64,000 nucleotides of DNA from positions 1,364,001 through 1,428,000 of the forward strand of contig NZ_LGYE01000001.1 of NCBI RefSeq assembly GCF_001262495.1. The letters are read 5' to 3'. Below, piece by piece: positions 59,418-64,000 of the stretch. Origin of the DNA: Microbacterium sp. GCS4. Its GTDB lineage: Bacteria > Actinomycetota > Actinomycetes > Actinomycetales > Microbacteriaceae. The notes under the pieces were generated by a model. That model worked only from the letters and a program-made list of their open reading frames with translations. It searched no databases and was not told the DNA's origin. Position 1 is the first letter of the stretch, and each line of letters begins with the position of its first letter. A program made the translations under genes and the position numbers.

Positions 59418-60035
59418 ATGACCACTCCCTCCGCCGACGAGCCCCGCAGTCCGGGGCGCTACGCGAAGGGCATCGCCCGCCGTCAGGAGATCCTCGACAA
59501 GGCGATCGAGGTCTTCGCGACGCGCGGGTCGAAGCGCACCAGTCTGCGGTCCATCGCGCAGGAGGTCGGAGTCACCCACGCGGCCCTCACGCACTACTTC
59601 GGCTCTCTCGAAGAGCTGCTCGTCGCGGTGTACCGCGAGTCCGAGCGTCGCAACGACACCGAGCACCCGGAGCCCTCGGGACTGAGCCCGGCTCGGATGA
59701 TGCGGGTGTCCGCCGAGGAGAACCGGAACATCCCCGGGCTCGTGCAGCTCTATTCGACGCTCGTCGCCTCAGCGCTCGAGGAAGGGCATTCGGCAGCCCA
59801 CGAGTTCGCGACGCAGCGCTTCTCGCGCCTCCGTGTGCAGATGGCCGACCGGGTGCGCGAACTCCAGGCCACGGGCGATCTGCGCGCCGACCTCGACGCC
59901 GACCTCGTGTCGGCACTCGTCATCGCGGCCTCCGACGGCCTCCAGACCCAGTGGCTCCTCGACCCCTCCGTCGACCACGGCGCCGCGCTCGAGCTCCTCG
60001 ACGATCTGCTCGCGGGCGGTCGCGACTCCGCCTGA
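59418..60035 (+). CDS. TetR/AcrR family regulator
   Basis: Regulator of 205 residues with an N-terminal TetR HTH (about 14-60: KGIARRQEILDKAIEVFATRG ... TLRSIAQEVGVTHAALTHYFGS-type motif) and a helical effector domain. The TATCAT -10 element six bases before ATG suggests a leaderless message. The palindrome upstream implies autoregulation. Its likely target is the convergent sugar operon next to it. Confidence 0.9.
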   Translation: MTTPSADEPRSPGRYAKGIARRQEILDKAIEVFATRGSKRTSLRSIAQEVGVTHAALTHYFGSLEELLVAVYRESERRNDTEHPEPSGLSPARMMRVSAEENRNIPGLVQLYSTLVASALEEGHSAAHEFATQRFSRLRVQMADRVRELQATGDLRADLDADLVSALVIAASDGLQTQWLLDPSVDHGAALELLDDLLAGGRDSA

Positions 60036-60058
60036 GCGCCCCACCGACGGCATCCGGG

Positions 60059-60087
60059 GCGTGCGCCCGCCCAGACGGGGCGCACGC
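60059..60087. terminator. Hairpin downstream of TetR gene
   Basis: Arms GCGTGCGCCC and GGGCGCACGC separated by nine bases. It lies between two convergent genes and can serve either. Confidence 0.65.
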
Positions 60088-60090
60088 AGA

Positions 60091-60127
60091 CCGCGGGCCC
60101 GCCGACTCGACGTCGACGGGCCCGCGG
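60091..60127. terminator. Second hairpin downstream of the dehydrogenase gene
   Basis: Arms CCGCGGGCCCG and CGGGCCCGCGG (11 bp, perfect) enclose a loop containing TCGACGTCGA, itself a palindrome. Ends the leftward epimerase operon, the TetR transcript, or both. Confidence 0.75.
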
Positions 60128-60145
60128 ACCTGAGAGATGCGCTCG

Positions 60146-61270
60146 TCAGAGCGTCGCGGCGAAGGGGTCGAACCCCTCGGGCAGCAGCGGCACCGGAGCG
60201 ACCGTGCTCTCCACGGTCACCGCGGCGCCGGTCGCGGCCGACTCCTGCGCCGAGAGCAGGATGTCGAGCACGTGGAAGCCGAGCTCGCCGGAGGCCACGT
60301 GCGGGCGTCCTTCGGCGATCGAGCGCACCATGTCGAGGGCGCCGAGACCACGGCCCACCTCGAGATCGGCGTGCTCGATCTCGATCCACTCCTGCTCGAA
60401 CGACATGCCGTCGCGGATGACCCCGAGCGGCTTGACGTACGCGATCCGGCCGGCGAACGCGTTCGGGTCGGGCAGGACGATCGTGCCTTCGGTGCCGTGG
60501 ATCTCGACGATGCCATGGCGCTCGAGCGCGGAGTCGAAGCTCAGCAGGCTCTGCGCCTGCGCGCCGGCCTCGAACGCCGTGACGATCTGGATCGTCGAGG
60601 GGACCTCGACCGGGAACGTCGTCCCCGCGTTCGGACCCGTGTGGATCTCCCGTTCCTCACGCGCCTTCGAGCCGACGGCCGCGACGTGGTCGACGGGTCC
60701 GAGCAGGCTCACGAGAGCCGAGAAGTAGTACGGGCCCATGTCGAGCAGCGGACCCGCGCCCTCGGCGAAGAGGAACGCCGGGCTCGGGTGCCACAGGTCG
60801 GGGCCCTGCGTCTGGAACATGGTCTGCGCGAACAGCGGGCGGCCGATGACGCCGCTCTCGATCGCGCGACGTGCAGCCTGGAAGCCCGGGCCGAGCAGCG
60901 TGTCCGGAGCGGATCCGACGCGCAGACCAGCGGCCTCCGCCTCGCGGAGGAGTTCCGCCGCGCCGGCGCGGTCGAGTCCGAGGGGCTTCTCGGTCCACAC
61001 GTGCTTGCCTGCGGCGATCGCGGCACGGGAGACCTCGATGTGCACGGCCGGGATCGTGAGGTTCACGATCAGGTCGACGCCCGGGTGGGCGAGGACGTCC
61101 TCTGCCGAGCCGAACGCGGGAACACCGTACTTCTCGGCCTGAGCCTGGGCGCGGTCGAGCAGCAGGTCGCCCACGATGAGGACCTCGGTGTCGGGGAACG
61201 ACGAGAGGTTCTGCAGATAGGTGTCACTGATGACGCCGACGCCGATGATTCCGATGCCGACCGCGCTCAT
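60146..61270 (-). CDS. Gfo/Idh/MocA family oxidoreductase
   Basis: Protein of 374 residues starting MSAVGIGIIGVGVISDTYLQ (Rossmann motif), with AAGKHVWTEKPLGLDRAG containing the EKP lysine. It is second in an operon with a TIM-barrel epimerase, overlapping it by four bases (ATGA), which fixes this start. Such pairs degrade sugars like inositol or uncommon hexoses through oxidation and isomerisation. Substrate unknown. Confidence 0.9.
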   Translation of the reverse strand: MSAVGIGIIGVGVISDTYLQNLSSFPDTEVLIVGDLLLDRAQAQAEKYGVPAFGSAEDVLAHPGVDLIVNLTIPAVHIEVSRAAIAAGKHVWTEKPLGLDRAGAAELLREAEAAGLRVGSAPDTLLGPGFQAARRAIESGVIGRPLFAQTMFQTQGPDLWHPSPAFLFAEGAGPLLDMGPYYFSALVSLLGPVDHVAAVGSKAREEREIHTGPNAGTTFPVEVPSTIQIVTAFEAGAQAQSLLSFDSALERHGIVEIHGTEGTIVLPDPNAFAGRIAYVKPLGVIRDGMSFEQEWIEIEHADLEVGRGLGALDMVRSIAEGRPHVASGELGFHVLDILLSAQESAATGAAVTVESTVAPVPLLPEGFDPFAATL

Positions 61271-62091
61271 CGGGCGAAACCGCCCTCGACGAGGAACGAG
61301 TAGCTCGCGGCGATGTCCGCGAAGACGTCGCCGGGAGCGTTGTCGTACTCGATGATGGCGTACTTCAGGGCGGATGCCGCGCGCAGGGCGTCCGCAAGGG
61401 GCACGTCGCCCGTGCCGGCGTGACGCTGGTCGAGGCTGTCCGAGCCGAATTCCGGCGCGCCGGGCGCGAACGGGTTGCTCGCGGGGGCGACGCCGTCCTT
61501 GACGTGCGCGGCCACGAGGCGGTTGCCGAGGCGCGAGACGAGCGCCGTCACGTCCTGGCCGCCGACCAGAGCCCAGTACAGGTCGAGCTCGACGACGACG
61601 CGCTCGTCGGTCAGCGCCACGAAGCGCTCGAACGCGGTCTCGCCGTCGAAGCTCTCGACGAACTCCTGCGCGTGGTTGTGGTAGCCGACCTCGAGGCCGA
61701 AGCCCGCTGCGGTCTCGACGAGCGCGTTGAGGCGGTCGGCGATGTCGGTGACGCCCTCGAGCGTGAACCAGCGCTCCGGGGCGACGAACGGGTCGATGAC
61801 CGTCTTCAGGCCGACCTTCGCGGCGGCCTCGAACACGACCTCGGGGGCGGGGGTGGGGATGGAGCCGTCCGGGGTCCACAGCTCGTCCGACAGCAGGGGC
61901 GCGTGGCCCGTGGGCGAGGCGAGACCCGAGGCGTCGAGCGCCGCGCGGATCTCGTCGGGACGGCGGACGAAGTCGAACGCCTCCACGTTGCGCAGGCCGA
62001 TGGCGGCGAGCTTGTCGAGCGAGCCTCCCATGTCGGCGGAGAACTCCGCCGCGAGCGTGTACAGCTGGACCGATGCTTCTGGCAGGGCCAC
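61267..62091 (-). CDS. Sugar phosphate isomerase/epimerase (TIM barrel)
   Basis: Xylose-isomerase-like TIM-barrel protein of 274 residues (AP endonuclease 2 superfamily). Visible segments include VGYHNHAQEF, VVELDLYWALVGG and AHVKDG, which hold metal ligands in this fold. It is the first gene of a two-gene operon with a dehydrogenase. A GGAAGT/ACTTCC palindrome and a TetR-like site precede it. Likely acts on a keto sugar. Confidence 0.88.
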   Translation of the reverse strand: MALPEASVQLYTLAAEFSADMGGSLDKLAAIGLRNVEAFDFVRRPDEIRAALDASGLASPTGHAPLLSDELWTPDGSIPTPAPEVVFEAAAKVGLKTVIDPFVAPERWFTLEGVTDIADRLNALVETAAGFGLEVGYHNHAQEFVESFDGETAFERFVALTDERVVVELDLYWALVGGQDVTALVSRLGNRLVAAHVKDGVAPASNPFAPGAPEFGSDSLDQRHAGTGDVPLADALRAASALKYAIIEYDNAPGDVFADIAASYSFLVEGGFAR

Positions 62092-62158
62092 GGTGACCTT
62101 CCTTCGTCTTCCTTCGAGGGGACGGGCAGTGCATTCTGCCCGCGGTCAGACTAGCAGA

Positions 62159-62186
62159 AACCTCCACGCGGAAGTAATGACTTCCC
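62159..62186. promoter_or_regulatory. Composite operator of the epimerase operon
   Basis: Contains AACCTCC...GGAAGT, similar to the TetR palindrome at 59370, overlapped by a second inverted repeat GGAAGT-AATG-ACTTCC (62170-62185 approximately). Both lie just upstream of the operon start and could bind the TetR-like protein and another regulator. Confidence 0.55.
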
Positions 62187-62261
62187 TGGACTTTCCCGGT
62201 GCATTCCCCCGCGCCCTGAGAACGGGTGGACAGCCGAAGGCCACAGGCGCATGCTGAACCC

Positions 62262-62657
62262 ATGACGGCATTCCAGAGCACACACGCATTCAGTGGATTC
62301 AGCGTCGACGACATCGATGCGGCCCGGGCCTTCTACGGCGACGTCCTCGGCATGGACGTCACCACCAACGCCATGGGCTTCCTCGACATCCGACTGAACG
62401 ACGGCGGGTCCATCCTCGTCTACGCCAAGCCGAATCACACGCCCGCGAGCTTCACGATCCTCAACTTCCCCGTCGACGACGTCGAGGCCGCGGTCGACGA
62501 GCTCAACGCACGCGGCGTCGTCACGAAGATCTACGACGACCCTCAGCTCGGCACCGACGCCAAAGGCATCTCACACGGCGAGCCGGGTCGGGGGCCGGAC
62601 ATCGCCTGGTTCAGGGACCCTGCGGGCAACGTCCTCGCGGTGCTCGCCGCCGTATAG
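62262..62657 (+). CDS. VOC family protein (glyoxalase/dioxygenase fold)
   Basis: Protein of 131 residues with a vicinal-oxygen-chelate fold (FSVDDIDAARAFYGDVLGMDV ... WFRDPAGNVLAVL). Possible metal ligands are consistent with the fold but cannot be assigned exactly. Relatives act as lactoylglutathione lyases, dioxygenases or resistance proteins; this short version has no clear role. Divergent from the epimerase operon. Confidence 0.82.
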   Translation: MTAFQSTHAFSGFSVDDIDAARAFYGDVLGMDVTTNAMGFLDIRLNDGGSILVYAKPNHTPASFTILNFPVDDVEAAVDELNARGVVTKIYDDPQLGTDAKGISHGEPGRGPDIAWFRDPAGNVLAVLAAV

Positions 62658-62670
62658 GCGGCGAGCCCCG

Positions 62671-63645
62671 CTACGCGGTCAGCCCGTCGAACAGCGCGTT
62701 CATCGCGGGATCGACGCGCTGCAGTTCGGGGTGCGTGTCGTGCCAGTCGATGATCTCGCGCGCGGCGGTGTGCAGCCCGACCGTCGGCGCGAAGTCGGGG
62801 ACGAGTCGGCGGATCTTGGAGTTGTCGAAGACCACCGAGTGCGCCATGTCGCCCGTCAGCTGCCCCGCACGCTCGGGCGCCGCCGCCTCGATCGCCGCGC
62901 TCGTGGCGTAGCGGATCCGCGGCTCGGCGCCGGCGGCGCGCCCCAGCATCCCGTAGATCTCGTTCCAGGTGTAGACGAAGTCGCTCGTGATCTGGAACGT
63001 GTCGCCGAAGGCCAGCGGATTGCCGAGGAGCCCGACGAACCCGACGGCGAAGTCGCTCGAGTGCGTCAGCGTCCACAGCGAGGTGCCGTCGCCGTGGACG
63101 ACGATCTCCTCGCCGCGGCGGATGCGGTCGATCGCCGTCCACCCGCCGAAAGCGGGGATGGTCCACTTGTCGTAGGTGTGCGACGGCCTCAGCACGGTCA
63201 CCGGGAATCCGCGGTCACGGTATGCGGCGGTGAGGAGGTCCTCGCATGCGATCTTGTCGCGCGAGTACTGCCAGAACGGGTTGCGCAGCGGCGTGGACTC
63301 CGTGATCGGCAGGTGCGCGACGGGCTTCTGATAGGCCGAGGCCGAACTGATGAACACGTACTGCCCCGTGCGCCCCTCGAACCGGTGCATGTCGCGCTGC
63401 ACCTGCTCGGGGGTGAAGGCGATCATGTCGACCACGACGTCGAACTCGCGGCCGGCCAGCGCAGCGTCGACCGCGTCCGCATCCGACGCATCCGCCGTGA
63501 GCACCTCGATGCCGTCCACGGGCTCACGACGTGAGCGCCCGCGGTTGAGCATCGTCACCTCCATGCCGCGTCGCGCGGCGAGCTCGCTCGCCGCCGAGGA
63601 GATGATCCCCGTCCCTCCGATGAACAGAACACTGGTCGCAGACAT
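62671..63645 (-). CDS. NAD-dependent epimerase/dehydratase (SDR)
   Basis: Extended SDR protein of 324 residues beginning MSATSVLFIGGTGIISSAASEL (GxxGxxS motif), with YSRDKIACEDLL providing a Tyr-x-x-x-Lys pair. The region MLGRAAGAEPRIRYATSAAIE resembles CSP41/isoflavone-reductase-type SDRs. It probably acts on a nucleotide sugar or flavonoid-like substrate; the exact one is unknown. Stop lies 13 bases from the convergent VOC gene. Confidence 0.83.
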   Translation of the reverse strand: MSATSVLFIGGTGIISSAASELAARRGMEVTMLNRGRSRREPVDGIEVLTADASDADAVDAALAGREFDVVVDMIAFTPEQVQRDMHRFEGRTGQYVFISSASAYQKPVAHLPITESTPLRNPFWQYSRDKIACEDLLTAAYRDRGFPVTVLRPSHTYDKWTIPAFGGWTAIDRIRRGEEIVVHGDGTSLWTLTHSSDFAVGFVGLLGNPLAFGDTFQITSDFVYTWNEIYGMLGRAAGAEPRIRYATSAAIEAAAPERAGQLTGDMAHSVVFDNSKIRRLVPDFAPTVGLHTAAREIIDWHDTHPELQRVDPAMNALFDGLTA

Positions 63646-63681
63646 ACTGCGACCCTATCGACGGGCCGCACGTCGGCCGAG

Positions 63682-64000
63682 TCAGGGGCGGATGTCGAAG
63701 TCGTCGATCCCCTCGACATCCCAGTCGATGTCCGACGGTGTGATCCCCGTGGACTCGTCGCGAGGGAACCGCGGGTGCGACCGCATCTTCGCAGCCTGTT
63801 CGCTGAAGTCCGGGTCCAGGCTCTCCGAGGCGCTCGGTCCGACCAGCACGTCGTTGCCGAGGCCCACCACCAGCTCGGCCGTGTCTGCCCGGCCGTCGAC
63901 GACGATGGGGATCTGCAGCGCCTCCGACTCCCCCTCGTTGGCGATCGCCGCAGCGAGCACCACGAGGGCGTCGGCGACATCGTCGGTGGTGACCAGCTGC
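63682..64000 (-). CDS. Partial unidentified protein (5' end outside window)
   Basis: Open frame that continues past the right edge; about 105 residues are visible, ending GIDDFDIRP. It reads LVTTDDVADALVVLAAAIANEGES before a beta-rich part (ALQIPIVVDGRADTAELVVGLGND). An internal GTG at 63963 would give 93 residues, but the upstream frame has protein-like composition. No family recognised. Confidence 0.55.
   Translation of the reverse strand, partial: QLVTTDDVADALVVLAAAIANEGESEALQIPIVVDGRADTAELVVGLGNDVLVGPSASESLDPDFSEQAAKMRSHPRFPRDESTGITPSDIDWDVEGIDDFDIRP

Overview
The window is high-GC DNA from an actinobacterium, most likely Microbacterium or a close relative in the Microbacteriaceae. The support is overall gene content, GC-rich third codon positions, many GTG starts, several genes that look leaderless (a TANNNT -10 element about six bases before the start codon), and a dispersed GTTTCG...CTCAACGACCG repeat that I recall from Microbacterium chromosomes. 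About 47.6 kb is chromosomal and 16.35 kb is an integrated phage.

Left chromosomal part (1-18.5 kb): an HrpB-type helicase; an ABC-2 exporter pair; a small SMC-like ATPase; single-chain serine ammonia-lyase; an acidic disordered protein; a fumarate-reductase-like flavoprotein with a divergent LysR regulator; a folate-independent methionine synthase (MesD) with its DUF1852 partner (MesX) and a divergent LysR regulator; and a tripartite tricarboxylate transporter (TctC-TctB-TctA) divergent from a CitA/DcuS-type two-component system.

Prophage (18,569-34,955): a 35-bp direct repeat marks both ends. The right copy is the 3' end of an intact tRNA-Arg(ACG); the left copy is the duplicated fragment. 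Inside is a nearly complete but very small siphophage. Leftward genes encode the terminase large subunit, HNH nuclease, portal, a protease-capsid fusion, head-tail connectors, major tail protein, tape measure, minor tail proteins, an S74 fibre, an M15 endolysin and membrane (holin-like) proteins. Rightward genes at the left end encode a Cys-rich protein, a small HTH protein, a short tyrosine integrase and a lipoprotein. An XRE-type regulator lies at the far right. No replication genes are recognisable. The most striking feature is that the attachment core lies inside the XRE gene. In the lysogen the gene stops within the core. In the excised circle the same frame would run 25 codons further and end in a GTGA overlap with the next gene, rebuilding a regulator-integrase transcription unit. 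This resembles the integration-dependent immunity switch known from mycobacteriophages such as BPs and Brujita.

Right chromosomal part (35-64 kb): housekeeping and stress genes (SDR, a HExxH protein, copper ATPase CopA with chaperone CopZ and a CsoR-like operator, GntR, SufS/SufU, LysE, DUF1206, GyrI-like and AraC proteins, VanZ), followed by a sugar-catabolism region. That region holds xylose genes (ROK regulator, XylA, XylB), a dehydrogenase-cupin-dehydrogenase operon facing a LacI regulator, a 2-hydroxyacid dehydrogenase, and a TetR regulator whose palindrome resembles a site before a neighbouring epimerase-dehydrogenase operon. No sugar transporter lies in this window. The last gene runs off the right edge.
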